From NCBI RefSeq assembly GCF_964204645.1, contig NW_027437439.1:1-64000 (forward strand): a stretch of 64,000 nucleotides of DNA. Reading direction: 5' to 3'. The position numbers and the translations under genes are program-made. The DNA comes from Tubulanus polymorphus. Taxonomy: Eukaryota; Nemertea; Palaeonemertea; Tubulaniformes; Tubulanidae. Shown here one piece after another: positions 11,001 to 21,039 of this stretch; position 1 is the first letter of the stretch; each line of letters starts with the position of its first letter. A model generated the notes under the pieces. It saw only the letters and a list, made by a program, of their open reading frames with translations, was not told the DNA's origin and did no database searches.

Positions 11001-13024
11001 ACACCGCGGTGCGGTGTATCGTTAGGTACTAATATTTCACTATGTTTGACAGGTGCTGCCAACTTTCAATAGAGATAATTAGTAATTACTAATTAAATCA
11101 ATACACCGCAGTGCGCTGTACTAGCAAAATCCATCACTGATTCGTACACCGCACTGCGGTGTAGACGCACTGAAAGGTTTAAGGACACCTACGGTTACGA
11201 CTCCCCGAATCATAAAAACAGAGAATATTTTCCGACATAAATAACTTACGTGAATGGAAAGAGTGAAGAGGGTCCACTCGTAGACGGCGATGTGCGAGAT
11301 CACAGATATAGCAGCGAGCGCGACAGCAGCGAACAGAACCAACAGCACGCGGTGTAAATAGTGCATGAATAATTGATACTGAAATGTTACGTGGCACAAC
11401 GCGAATATCTGAAATTAGAAATGCGCGGAAAAACTGAGCAACGCTTATCGTTAAAACACCGGGTATTCCGGTAATCGAGGTATTCAGGTTAATCAGATTC
11501 CTGGGCCCGGTTTCATAGACTGGGTATCAAAGTTATCCCTAGAGGTAAATCCTCAATCTGGGTGACAACCACCATGGTTACAATGAGAAACCATGGTTGT
11601 AACTGACAAATTTCAAAATGTTCCAAGGGATTATTTTTCTTCCACATCTATGAAACCCAGCCCTGGGGCCAGTTGCACAGTCGTGACTTAAGTCCAAAAG
11701 TGGTCTTAAATCTTAAGACTGGTCTTAAGTTGTTAGATTGGCTATAGAACTAAGTTGGTCTTAGACTGGTCTTAAGTCTAAGCCATGAATATGCAACCAG
11801 TCCCTGAACTGTAGAATTTCAAGATTTACTATACCAGCAACTGCTTTTTTTCCACATATTTTTTTCTGTTTAGACTTAACTCTTGAGTTCGTAAGATAGA
11901 TATATTTATTTTCATCAGATAAGAATCATACAAATTGATTTTTATTATAAATATTGAAATAGAAATTTGTACACGATATCAGATGAGGAACACAGTGCAA
12001 GCCTAACTCTAGAGTCAATTCATTACTGGGAACTCGTTTAAAAGAAAATGCACACTTACTGTTAATAAAATGAAATAAATGAAAATGGCGGCGGTGATAC
12101 CGAATATAACGGCGTACCAGTTAAACCATGATAATACAATCTCAAATATATACCTGAAATATACGTCAAACAAATACTTTAATACATAGACCTGTGAATT
12201 ACACAGTCAGTGGCAAGTGAGGATCAACCAGGTGTCGCTAGTGTGCAGTAGGACATCAACTACTGCAGCAATAGAGGATTCCACTTGTGGCAAGTGATGA
12301 TCCACCAGGTGTCGCTAGTGTGCAGTAGGACATCAACTACTGCGGCAATAGAAGATTCCACTTGTGGCAAGTGAGGAACCACCCGGTGGCACTAGTGTGC
12401 AGTAGGATATAAGCTACAGAACACTGTTCAGCTTCAAGAAAAAAGTTCAACTTAAAATCTTGGGTTGATCTGCTGTTGGTGACTTCATTTTCTCAATGAG
12501 GACAACAATTCAAAGTTAGTTGTAATGTTTCATGGAATTGAACCCCCAGGCCTTGTTTTTAATGTACAGGATGTATTCATATGAAGAAAGTGCACATCTT
12601 AATACTTACCAGTTTACTGAGTCAAAGTCATTGTAGACGACCAGCCAGAAATATAAACTCATACCCACAAATATCGTTAACAGCAACAACAACACGAACC
12701 ACGTTCTGTCGCACTGTAACAAAACAAAAACAAAACAAAATTTAAATTTGAAATTTATTTCTTATGTCATTTGTATGGGATAAAAAAATTTCGATTTTAT
12801 TTCCAAAAATTCCTTTTAAGCACGTATTCCTCTGTATTTCATGCGACCGAGTCCGCCCACTGCGGGCCAAACGGGGGACACGCACGTCCACGTACCTTCG
12901 AGTTGGGCATCTTCGATTGCTTGTAACGTTTCCATCGGCAACCGAAGCATCCCGTGATGCAGAGGCTGCAGTAGTTCTGATGGTAGTACTGTATCCGTCG
13001 GATGCTGGACCGACGATAAGCCAT
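2006..13024 (-). CDS. Six-helix glycerophosphodiester phosphodiesterase, GDE2/GDE3 (GDPD5/GDPD2) type, 13 exons
   Basis: Exons in transcript order: 13024-12896, 12713-12610, 12153-12060, 11408-11250, 10379-10307, 10154-10009, 9491-9409, 9006-8856, 8322-8095, 7430-7276, 6316-6169, 5550-5468, 2144-2006. All introns are GT-AG and the phases join, giving 1,692 nt and 563 residues. The start is the first ATG of exon 1; an N-terminal Cys cluster (CSLCITGCFGC) precedes a basic CRWKRYKQ stretch. Five helices lie in exons 2 to 6. The catalytic ectodomain follows: HRG at 230-232, APENT at 237-241, LESD at 256-259 and the HD motif at 272-273. A sixth helix is in exon 12 and a Gly/Arg-rich tail in the GC-rich exon 13. 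In vertebrates such proteins act as ecto-phosphodiesterases that cleave GPI anchors or glycerophosphodiesters and promote differentiation. Length is close to human GDE2 (about 600). Exon 13 is the least certain, but its acceptor and phase fit. Which of GDPD2/4/5 is the orthologue cannot be told. Confidence 0.9.
2330..2960. repeat. AT-rich TTGATT/AATCAA-dense segment with a 94-bp direct repeat
   Basis: Very AT-rich intron sequence dominated by TTGATT and its complement. A block starting TCAATTGAATTTTGATAATA occurs at 2437 and again at 2531, about 94 bp apart. It lies in intron 12 of the phosphodiesterase gene. No coding signal. Confidence 0.6.
3087..3586. repeat. 58-bp direct repeat flanking the TTAA element on both sides
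   Basis: Positions 3087-3144 and 3529-3586 are the same 58 bp with one mismatch, each beginning and ending in TTAA. The transposon sits exactly between them. This is far longer than a 4-bp target duplication. Confidence 0.85.
3145..3528 (+). mobile_element. TTAA-flanked miniature transposon, piggyBac-like ends (reference copy)
   Basis: Flanked by TTAA at 3141-3144 and 3529-3532; ends CCCTTTCAGTGC and GCACTGAAAGGG. Inside are repeated ACACCGCAGTGCGGTGT palindromes and an ATTAGTAATTACTAAT palindrome. No coding capacity. A TTAA target with CCC-starting inverted ends is the hallmark of piggyBac-type (or Kolobok-type) elements, so this is inferred to be a non-autonomous derivative. Other copies: 717-1047, 7809-8075, 10891-11178 (inverted), 13472-13750; fragments at 7143-7226, 13344-13450 and 21905-22110. 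Confidence 0.75.
4160..4272. mobile_element. Short hairpin element with CCACAG/CTGTGG ends
   Basis: GTACCACAGTGGTGAGTTAAG at the left mirrors CAACTGTGGAACTGG at the right, with inverted GAGTTAA motifs and a TCATTGAAAATGAA centre. It is a divergent copy of the hairpin at 40709-40818. Confidence 0.5.
4310..4793. mobile_element. Dispersed non-coding repeat, about 480 bp, with GGTTCCCAC inverted ends
   Basis: ATGGTTCCCACAG at about 4436 mirrors GTGGGAACCAT ending at about 4791. A second copy of the whole stretch lies at 14057-14497, ending in the same GTGGGAACCATGTTT, and a partial relative at about 9205-9340. No coding frame. Probably a miniature DNA transposon plus flank. Confidence 0.5.
5606..6052 (+). 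repeat. 77-bp tandem repeat array (intron 11 of the phosphodiesterase gene)
   Basis: About six units containing GGATCCACCAGGTGTCGCTA, AGTAGGACATCAACTACTGC and GGATTCCACTTGTGG. The same unit forms arrays at 9612-9975, 12213-12425 and, inverted, 17640-18215. Confidence 0.85.
6757..7140. repeat. Tandem-like expansion of the GGGCCGG element interior
   Basis: Repeats of TTAGATTGGCTATAGAA and AGACTGGTCTTAAGTTGTTA, about 48-60 bp apart, preceded by an element end (GGGCCCAGTTACACAGTC). Related to the array at 22430-22810. Confidence 0.65.
7143..7226. mobile_element. 3' fragment of the TTAA-type miniature transposon
   Basis: Starts at ACTAGGGTGGAATTTTTC and ends GCACTGAAAGGGTTA; matches the last 85 bp of the copy at 3145-3528. 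The left part is missing. Confidence 0.7.
7809..8075 (+). mobile_element. TTAA-type miniature transposon beside an exon
   Basis: TTAA at 7805-7808 and 8076-8079; ends CCCTTTCAGTGC and GCACTGTGAAAGGG. Length 267 bp. Its right edge lies only 20 bp from the exon 9 donor (8095) of the phosphodiesterase gene. Confidence 0.8.
8360..8830 (+). repeat. 39-bp tandem repeat, diverged array
   Basis: About twelve imperfect units of AACTGGATCCAGAGTCAATT plus AAACCCACACAACTGTGG, in intron 8 of the phosphodiesterase gene. The array runs up to the exon 8 donor. Further arrays: 16100-16475, 23255-23568 and remnants at 24585-24640 and (reverse) 46380-46600. Confidence 0.85.
9612..9975 (+). repeat. 77-bp tandem repeat array (intron 6)
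   Basis: About four to five units of the same repeat as 5606-6052, running to within about 35 bp of the exon 6 donor. Confidence 0.8.
10440..10830 (-). repeat. 109-bp tandem repeat, inverted and diverged (intron 4)
   Basis: Three to four units containing CACATGTGAAGTGTGGACGA and GATCAGTTTTTGAAAG. These are the reverse complement of the arrays at 15020-15640 and 21040-21480. Confidence 0.75.
10891..11178 (-). mobile_element. TTAA-type miniature transposon, inverted (intron 4)
   Basis: TTAA at 10887-10890 and 11179-11182; left end CCCTTTCAGTGC, right end GCACTGAAAGGT. The internal order is the reverse of the 3145 copy. Confidence 0.75.
11503..11811. mobile_element. Two abutting palindromic miniature elements (intron 3)
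   Basis: The first, 11503 to about 11664, has GGGCCCGGTTTCATAGA and its inverse TCTATGAAACCCAGCCC. It contains the motif ACCATGGTTACAATGAGAAA with an inverted CCATGGTTGTAAC. The second, 11665 to about 11811, starts GGGGCCAGTTGCACAGTCGT and ends ATATGCAACCAGTCCC, like the element at 53-191. Confidence 0.6.
12213..12425 (+). repeat. 77-bp tandem repeat array (intron 2)
   Basis: About two and a half units of the 77-bp repeat in the same orientation as the other intronic arrays of this gene. Confidence 0.8.
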
Positions 13025-13156
13025 CGTCGTCGCTGTTCTCGTAGAGCGCTTAGGAGCAGACGTTAGACTTTTCTTCAATTTAATTCGTACATAATGGCCG
13101 CGACCGGCTCGGCTTCAAATTTCTGAAAAATAGAAATTTCTTTTTTTAAGAAAATA

Positions 13157-13157
<1 letters not shown>

Positions 13158-13192
<35 letters not shown>

Positions 13193-13218
13193 TAATAATA
13201 AAATATTAATAATAATAA
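13158..13218. repeat. AAT trinucleotide microsatellite
   Basis: Runs of ATAATAATA with single interruptions, about 140 bp upstream of the phosphodiesterase start codon. Confidence 0.9.
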
Positions 13219-13343
13219 TGCCATTTATACAGTGCTAAATCCATCCGTCAGTGTACACATTAATTGTAAGGCAATACAGAAATTGTATGAAAACGTTAAA
13301 ACTATGTTAATCAGCTTGATCGGTGAATCGGTGACGAGTTTAA

Positions 13344-13450
13344 CCATTTCAGCACGTCTACACCGCAGTGCGGTGTATGAATGAATGAATGAGTGATTAT
13401 GCTAGTACACAGCATCAGCATCGCGGTGTATTGATGCAATTAGCGATTAG
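13344..13450 (+). mobile_element. 5' fragment of a TTAA-type miniature transposon
   Basis: TTAA at 13340-13343, then CCATTTCAGCACGTCTACAC. It breaks off after the ATTAGCGATTAG palindrome, 20 bp before a second, complete copy. Confidence 0.6.
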
Positions 13451-13471
13451 TTCCAGGTCGAATGAAGTTAA

Positions 13472-13750
13472 TCCTTTCAGTGCCGTGTATAAATCGGTGA
13501 TGGATTTTGCTAGTACACGGCACTGCCGTGTATTGATGTAATTAGTAATTAGTTTTTATCTCAATTGAAAAATGGCAGCACGTGTCAAACATAGTGAAAC
13601 ACTAGTAACTAACAATACACCGCACCGCAGTGTAGACACACTATAGTGGGTTTCCCGTTATTCAAAACACTAGGGTGGAATTTTTCGAAATTTTTACATC
13701 ATCTCCAGCACTAAAGGCCCTAGGGTATTAATTAGTCAGCACTGAAAGGG
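13472..13750 (+). mobile_element. TTAA-type miniature transposon
   Basis: TTAA at 13468-13471 on the left; the right flank has changed to TTGA. Ends TCCTTTCAGTGC and GCACTGAAAGGG. It lies upstream of the phosphodiesterase gene. Confidence 0.75.
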
Positions 13751-14056
13751 TTGATACAATTGAATTACACCGCGGACTACGATTTCGACCGGACCTGGAA
13801 CCAGTTTCTGTCCACACAAAAAGATTAAGTCCGTTCCACTGTCGTATACAGGATCCCTACTGATCCGTCATTCCAGAATTCTAGACTTTTCACGGAGAAA
13901 ATTCCGAATCTCGAGAAGTGTATGCGTCACTTTCATATCCCAAATACAGTACAACACTCCTCCTTAATCGGTACTGTTTATCTTGGTAAAACATTATTTC
14001 AGTGGAATCTGTGTGTATAAGGCATTTGACTGCAAACAAACAAACCAACAAACCTC

Positions 14057-14497
14057 AAAATTTTCCAATTGTCAATATCTCCAAATTCAAAGAGTTTTCG
14101 AAAACTTTTGAGCATTTCGCTCGAATTCAAGGATATTCAAAGACTTCAAAAAAACATTTTCAGTGGAGTATTTCAAGGAATCAAGTAGTCGTAGGGACCC
14201 TGTTATAGATTCACTCAGAAAACATGGCTGAATCGCGACAAATTCCCAGGTTTTTCCCAAGTATTTCATGGGAGATTTTGCAATTATCGCAAATAGAAAT
14301 GAAGAGATATCATTTTAGTCAACATTTTAGTGGTGACTGGTTGATAAAGGTGATTCTCAATGGAAATCGCTGAAAAGTAAATGAATTTCCCAAACATTTT
14401 CCTGATTTGAGGAAAACGTTTTAAATTCCAAAATATTTCCAAACTGGTAATTGTCATTTCAAAATTCCCAATTTACCTGTTCTGTGGGAACCATGTT
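14057..14497. mobile_element. Second copy of the GGTTCCCAC-ended dispersed repeat
   Basis: Parallels 4310-4793, ending with TTCTGTGGGAACCATGTTT. No coding frame. From 14500 to 15000 I see nothing recognisable. Confidence 0.5.
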
Positions 14498-15019
14498 TCC
14501 GTTGCGCAGTTGTGGCCTGTTTACACCACACAGCGCGGGATAATTAGTTTATGTTACACTGTATCAATAGTAAATGAGTAAAAAAAATACCGCGATCTCA
14601 ATCAACTAGCTACATTAACACAATAATGTAATTAAGCCATTTTCGAGTTTACATTGTTTCTATTGCGTTGTAGTTCCTGAAAGTGTTACACACGGAAAAA
14701 CCTCCCCGAAACTTGTTGTCAGCACGCCAAATTGCGTCGCGACTGAAGATATGACCCATACAGGGGTTACAGTGGTAAGGCCAGGACGAAAATAAGTACT
14801 ACGAAAGGTTTTTTCCCCCGGAAAGTTTAGACACAAAAAGAAGGACTTTTCGGGTTGGAGAGAAGCACTTTCCAGTAAAATGAGGGCCCATCAGGGAGCA
14901 TTTTCGTATGCCTATATCCAAATACATACAAGTCATAAAGACCAGTCAAATATCCAATACATTCAATCTTACTGACAATTGAATTAACAGGCCTAAGGAA
15001 TAAACCACTATAAGACATT

Positions 15020-15640
15020 TCATCAGTACAATTTCTGATCGTCCACACTTCACATGTGTTCAGTACTTCATCTGAGACATTTCTAATTGAAAAAAACACC
15101 AGATATTAGACATTTTATCGGCACACTTTCAATAACTGATCGTCCACACTTCACATGTGTTCAGTGCTTCACCTGAGACATTTCTAATTGAAAATGAACT
15201 ACAAACACCAGACATTAGACATTTTATCAGCACACTTTCAAAAACTGATCGTCCACACTTCACATGTGTTCAGTGCTTCACCTGAGACATTTCTAATTGA
15301 AAATGAACTACAAACACCAGACATTAGACATTTTATCAGCACACTTTCAAAAACTGATCGTCCACACTTCACATGTGTTCAGTGCTTCACCTGAGACATT
15401 TCTAATTGAAAATGAACTACAAACACCAGACATTAGACATTTTATCAGCACACTTTCAAAAACTGATCGTCCACACTTCACATGTGTTCAGTGCTTCACC
15501 TGAGACATTTCTAATTGAAAATGAACTACAAACACCGAACATTAGACATTTTAACAGCGCACTTTCAAAAACTGATCGTCCACACTTCACATGTGTTCAG
15601 AACTTCACCAGAGACATGTTCAATTGAAAATGAACAATAT
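15020..15640 (+). repeat. 109-bp tandem repeat array
   Basis: Five to six units, nearly identical at the centre. Each has GATCGTCCACACTTCACATG, TGTTCAGTGCTTCACCTGAG, TTGAAAATGAACTACAAACA and an ATTAGACATTTTATCAGC block. Unit starts at 15188, 15297, 15406 and 15515 are exactly 109 bp apart. Open frames here are repeat artefacts. Confidence 0.95.
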
Positions 15641-15823
15641 AGTAAATGTCTGAATGGTTACTGTAAAACCCTGATACCTGCGCAGAATCCCACCACTCTG
15701 CTCGAAAAGCCATGAAAATATCTCGAGTTTAAACCCCGCGTCTGCCTTAGTCTCCGATTAATCGAACCTGTTGAATGTATCCCGAAAGTGAAATAAATTT
15801 CATATTAGCTCAAGTTATAGATT

Positions 15824-15842
15824 CCTCTCTCTCTCTCTCTCT
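15824..15842. repeat. CT dinucleotide run
   Basis: Short (CT)n run. The surrounding 15650-16090 holds a GC-richer stretch (15890-15980) without a recognisable gene. Confidence 0.8.
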
Positions 15843-16099
15843 GCCGGTATCCGGCATACCCCGATCCATAGGAATCATTATCGAATTGATTCATCAGCAT
15901 CTCGCGCTCGTGGCGTCATCGCCATGGCAACTGCGCGCCAAACGCTCCAGCACACTCCGAGAGACTCGCGGATATTTCGCAACTGGTTCAAACGAGGAAA
16001 CAAAAACGTGACGGTTTCCCGTTAATTACCCTACTACTTCAAGTCACCACACGCGGCGCCGGTGTGGTCGAGCAGTTTCAGAGCGAGTGATAATACCCA

Positions 16100-16475
16100 G
16101 GAATCATAGTTAAATTAAACCCACACAATTGTGGAACTGGGTCCAGAGACAAATTTAACCCACACAACTGTTGAACTGGATCCAGAGACAAATTAAACCC
16201 ACACAATTGTGGAACTGGATCCAGAGACAAATTAAACCCACACAATTGTGGAACTGGATCCAGAGACAAATTAAACCCACACAATTGTGGAACTGGATCC
16301 AGAGACAAATTAAACCCACACAATTGTGGAACTGGGTCCAGAGACAAATTAAACCCACACAACTGTTGAACTGGGTTCAGTCAAATCAAGCCCACACAAC
16401 TGTGGAACTGGATCCAAAGTCGAAATTAACCCTGGCAACTATGGAACTGAGCTCAGAGTCGAATTAAACCCAAGA
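16100..16475 (+). repeat. 39-bp tandem repeat, near-identical core
   Basis: About nine units; those from 16171 to 16350 are nearly identical (GGAACTGGATCCAGAGACAA, then ATTAAACCCACACAATTGT). As 39 is a multiple of three, the array is open in several frames on both strands. These frames are not genes. Confidence 0.95.
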
Positions 16476-16727
16476 ACGTAGACGTAAACTCAGACCCTAT
16501 CTCACCTCCGCCTACAATCCATCAATGTAATAACCCTAATTGTTATAATTGCTCACTCTCCTGAACCCTCTAGCTTACTCATATAAAACTCTCCTGATAT
16601 TTACGAAAATTATCAACTCCCATTTCCTTTCCCTTTGTTTATCATTTTCCTTTCGTTTTTCCCCCTGGGCGCTTACGACAGCGCCCTTTAGGCTTTGCTT
16701 AGCCCACACAGAAAGCTACTGTTCGTT

Positions 16728-17049
16728 CTCTCCCTCTCCCTCTCCCTCTCCCTCTCCCTCTCCCTCTCCCTCTCCCTCTCCCTCTCCCTCTCCCTCTCCC
16801 TCTCCCTCTCCCTCTCCCTCTCCCTCTCCCTCTCCCTCTCCCTCTCCCTCTCCCTCTCCCTCTCCCTCTCCCTCTCCCTCTCCCTCTCCCTCTCCCTCTC
16901 CCTCTCCCTCTCCCTCTCCCTCTCCCTCTCCCTCTCCCTCTCCCTCTCCCTCTCCCTCTCCCTCTCCCTCTCCCTCTCCCTCTCCCTCTCCCTCTCCCTC
17001 TCCCTCTCCCTCTCCCTCTCCCTCTCCCTCTCCCTCTCCCTCTCCCTCT
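16728..17049 (+). repeat. Perfect CTCTCC hexanucleotide array, 322 bp
   Basis: About 53.7 uninterrupted copies of CTCTCC, all pyrimidine on this strand. The flanks are ordinary sequence. The long low-complexity frames (SPSPSP, LSLSLS, RGRGRG) are artefacts. Confidence 0.98.
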
Positions 17050-17639
17050 ACTCAAAAGCACTAACTAATTTTCAAAGCACCAAAATTAAAATTTTTCTTC
17101 AAAAAAAAAAAGAAAAAAAAACATAATATGAATTTTACACGTATTTTCATATTCTCGCGAATGAACAACGCGGGAGACGCCCGAAAAACATACAAAACCT
17201 AAACATTCTTCCTAGATGATAAAGCAAATTATCTGCGTACACGGCATGAATCAACGCACAATACTGCAGTAAGTATAGTTAGTTAGCGCTGATTATAGAG
17301 TCATGACGCACATCGTAAGCATGAAACTATGAAACGTAATCCCCGCAAAAATTTCCCGTGAGATATCATCATCGTAGAACGGCGGCGGGTCACACATAGC
17401 TGAGGTCGACTCGCAGCATTCTGCACCGCCGGCAAAATATGTCGCGAAAAAAATCCTTAATTACTTCGCGCATCGGCGTTAGGCGTTTTTTTCTCTCTCA
17501 ATAATTTGCAGTTATTATACGGAATATTTCTTTTTTTTTGGGAAACGAAAAGAAAGGACGAAGGGAATAATTAAACGGTTACATTTTTCCAGTATTTTCC
17601 GTGAAAATTTGCGGTAGACCGAGCACTACTAGCAACGCC
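17050..17639. other. No gene seen
   Basis: A-rich tract at 17100-17122; otherwise unremarkable sequence with scattered CpG around 17360-17460. No open frame or recognisable repeat. Confidence 0.6.
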
Positions 17640-18215
17640 TAGTGGATCCTCACTTGCCACAAGTGGAATCCTCTTTCATCGCAGAAGTTTATGTCCTACT
17701 GCACATTAGCGACATCTGGTGGATCCTCACTTGCCACAAGTGGAATCCTCTATTACCGCAGTAGTTTCTGTCCCACTGCACACTAGTGACACCTGGAGGA
17801 TCCTAACTTGCAGCAAGTGGAATCCTCTATTACCGCAGTAGTTTCTGTCCCACTGCACACTAGTGACACCTGGAGGATCCTAACTTGCAGCAAGTGGAAT
17901 CCTCTATTACCGCAGTAGTTGATGTCCTACTGTACATTAGCGACACCTGGTGGATCCTCACTTGCCACCAGTGGAATCCTCTATTACCGCAGTAGTTGAT
18001 GTCCTACTGCACATTAGCGACATCTGGTGGATCCTCACTTGCCACAAGTGGAATCCTCTATTACCGCAGTAGTTGATGTCCTACTGCTCACTAGTGACAC
18101 CTGGTGGATCCTCACTTGCCACAAGTGGAATCCTCTATTACCGCAGTAGTTGATGTCCTACTGCACACTAGCGACACCTGGTGGATCCTCACTTGCCACA
18201 AGCGGAATACTACAT
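17640..18215 (-). repeat. 77-bp tandem repeat array, inverted
   Basis: Seven to eight units with GGTGGATCCTCACTTGCCAC, AGTGGAATCCTCTATTACCG and CAGTAGTTGATGTCCTACTG: the reverse complement of the intronic arrays at 5606, 9612 and 12213. A stray part-unit follows near 18298-18320. Confidence 0.9.
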
Positions 18216-18799
18216 TGAATTTTGGAAAAAAAACTGAAGCGCCGAAGACCGAGTAACTACTAACTAATAATATAACGACACGTTTTGGTGGAACCATGCG
18301 GAATCCTCACTTGCCACAGGAAACTGAATGTACTATGCGTGTAAGTCGTATCCATTATGTATTAAACGACGACCTTCATCGAAAAAGTACAACCGGCATT
18401 CATGACCGAATAAAAACCATTAAAAAAAAAAACAACAACCCGCGGATCATTATGCGTACCACACGATGTCATCATGACTAGAAAATACTTCCAACGATAC
18501 AGGATGCGGAAAAAAACCGATCTCTTAAAAATGCTACGTTCGTGGCCATTAGCCAACTGCACCAACTCTCCCAGGCTAATAACTACCAACCTAACCCCCA
18601 TGGGAATCGGTTCTCTTCTCAGGCCGCTTTAATCGCGATTGATTCTTATCTTCGCGGCGAATAAAAACCCCTGCTGCCCGTAAAACATCGGAGAAATTTT
18701 CGTTGATCGGTTATTTCCGTCTCGAAAATTTTGAAAATATAGTATAGATAACGAACAGCTTTCCAATTAGTAAAATTGTCCAGGCAAACTTAAGCCCGA

Positions 18800-19445
18800 C
18801 ATTCAAACTTTTTGAGCTGAGATAAATACCGACTCAAAGAGTTAAAGACTGACTCAAAAGTTGAATTTAAGACTGATCCAAGAGTTAAAAACTGACTCAA
18901 AAGTTTAAGACTTAGTCAAAATTTTAAGACTGATTCAGGAGTTAAAGACTGACTCAAAAGTTGAATTAAAGACTGATCCAAGAGTTAAAGACTGACAAAA
19001 GAGTTAAAGAATGACTCCCAGGCTTAAAGACTGACCCAAGAGTTAAAGACTGACTAAAGAGTTAAAGAATGACTCCCATTACTTAAGACTGTGACCCAAG
19101 AGTTTAAGACTGACTATAGACTCAAATACTGACTCAAGAATCAGAAACTGACTCAAGACTCAAATACTGACTCAAATACAGACAGACTCAAATACTGACT
19201 CAAGACTCAAATACTGACACAAGACTCAAATACTGCCTCAAGACTCAAATACTGACTCAAGACTCAAATACTGACTCAAGACTCAAATACTGTCTCAAGA
19301 CTCAAATACTGACTCAAGACTCAAATACTGACTCAAGACTCAAATACTGACTCAAGACTCAAATACTGATTCAGGAGTCAAATACTGACTCAGGAATAAA
19401 ATACTGACTCAGGAATAAAATACTGACTCAAGAGTTCAAGACTGA
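18800..19445 (+). repeat. 19-bp tandem repeat, GACTCAAATACTGACTCAA type
   Basis: A graded array. The left part has diverged AGAGTTAAAGACTGACTCAA words; from 19150 to 19400 it becomes regular ACTCAAGACTCAAATACTG units. Confidence 0.9.
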
Positions 19446-19999
19446 CTCCGTAGATTTAAAGTTTGTGTACATTCTAATTCTTCAGGATTCCGGTTGACGC
19501 CGTTCGCAATGTTGCCACCCTGGATAATTTTTCCTTATAAAAAACAGTCGCGGCGGAGAAATTAGAAAAATAATCGAATATTCAATCGACGACTAACAAT
19601 GATAAGACAACCCCGCACGAAAAGAACCAATTTAAATTCCTCAACTAACGACGTGTATATCGGATAAAAAGAAATCGAGGTCACCGGACTAGAATCTGGA
19701 TGAGAAGATATACATCGAGGGGTTATATAAGTCGGTTAGCCGTTTGAAGAATTTCATTAAAAAGAAAAAAAAACTTGGAATAATTTCCTCCGACGAGGGC
19801 CGGTCGTTAAAATTCTTATCCGTTAACATTGAAATTTTTTGATGATGCGATAAGCTAGGTTGGCGGTTCTAAAGGCCGGTTGTACGCACGGGACCTGCTG
19901 CAATATTTCCACTTCAAAGTCCCTCGGATTTTCTTATATATAGATCAGGGAATCAAAATATTTCCCTGACCCTCGACCGAAAATTCCTGTTTCTTATCA

Positions 20000-20440
20000 A
20001 GAGTTTCCTTGTGAGACTCGTCACCAGCAAGAACAACATGACACCAAAAATTCAAATTCCCTGATTAAATTATAAGGTATCCTCGGTGAGGGCTGTTTCT
20101 TATCAAGAGGTTCCTTGTGTCACTCGTCACCAGCAAGAACAACATGACACCAAAAATTCAAATTCCCTGATTAAGTTGTAAGATATTCTCATTGAGGGCT
20201 GTTTCTTATCAAGAGGTTCCTTGTGTCACTCGTCACCAGCAAGAACAACATGACACCAAAAATTCAAATTCCCTGATTAAATTGTAAGATATCCTCAGTG
20301 AGGGCTGTTTCTTATCAAGAGGTTCCTTCCTTGTGTCACTCGTCACAAGCAAGAACAACAATTCAAATTCCATGATATTTCCATGACCCTTGACCAAAAA
20401 TTTCCTGACCAAATGAGATACCAGTGTGCCACTTGTCACC
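20000..20440 (+). repeat. 106-bp tandem repeat array
   Basis: Units with GGGCTGTTTCTTATCAAGAG, GTCACTCGTCACCAGCAAGA and AACATGACACCAAAAATTCA. GGCTGTTTCTT recurs at 20091, 20197 and 20303. About four copies, the last partly deleted. Confidence 0.9.
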
Positions 20441-21039
20441 AGCGGAAAGACGACACCAACCCAAAGTACACGATGGCTACTGAAGCAAATTCAAAAACGG
20501 AGACCTGCTTAATTCAGGACCGACAAAATTCACTTTGGTTCAAATGAGAAATCCGAATTAAACATTATGTCTTATAACAACATGCATATAAATAAAGGTT
20601 GACCGCAAATAATCGGGATAAAATCGAAATTAATCTGAGCCCGTAGTGAGCGGGGTTTGACTCACAAATTGCCGAACAGCAGTCTCTTCCTAACCTGCGT
20701 TAATGCGTTCTTATCCAATCTCTAATCCTGCCCTCTCTCTCTCCCTCTGTCTTACAAATATTAAACGTATTGACTTGACTCTTCTGTATATCACCTTATT
20801 GTGTTACATACATACATATTTATAGAATTACTAGCTGTGTGATTACACTGAGTGTTTACAGGGTTCCAATAATAAAACAATGAACTTACAACAAGTTCTC
20901 AATGTGTCTAGAAGAATAACAATATACAAGCAAATCAGGTCGCTGGATATACATAGTGCAATCTCACTGTAACAACTGATTTCAGGGGACCTGATAATGG
21001 GGTGTTCATTATAAGTGATAGTTCGTTGAAATTAATTAG

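Noticed and set aside
16078-16467. Repeat proteins with a 13-residue period
   Set aside because: Open only because the minisatellite unit is 39 bp; frames exist on both strands.
16549-17126. Long SP/LS/RG-repeat proteins
   Set aside because: Translations of the CTCTCC hexamer array, open in all frames because the unit is six bases.
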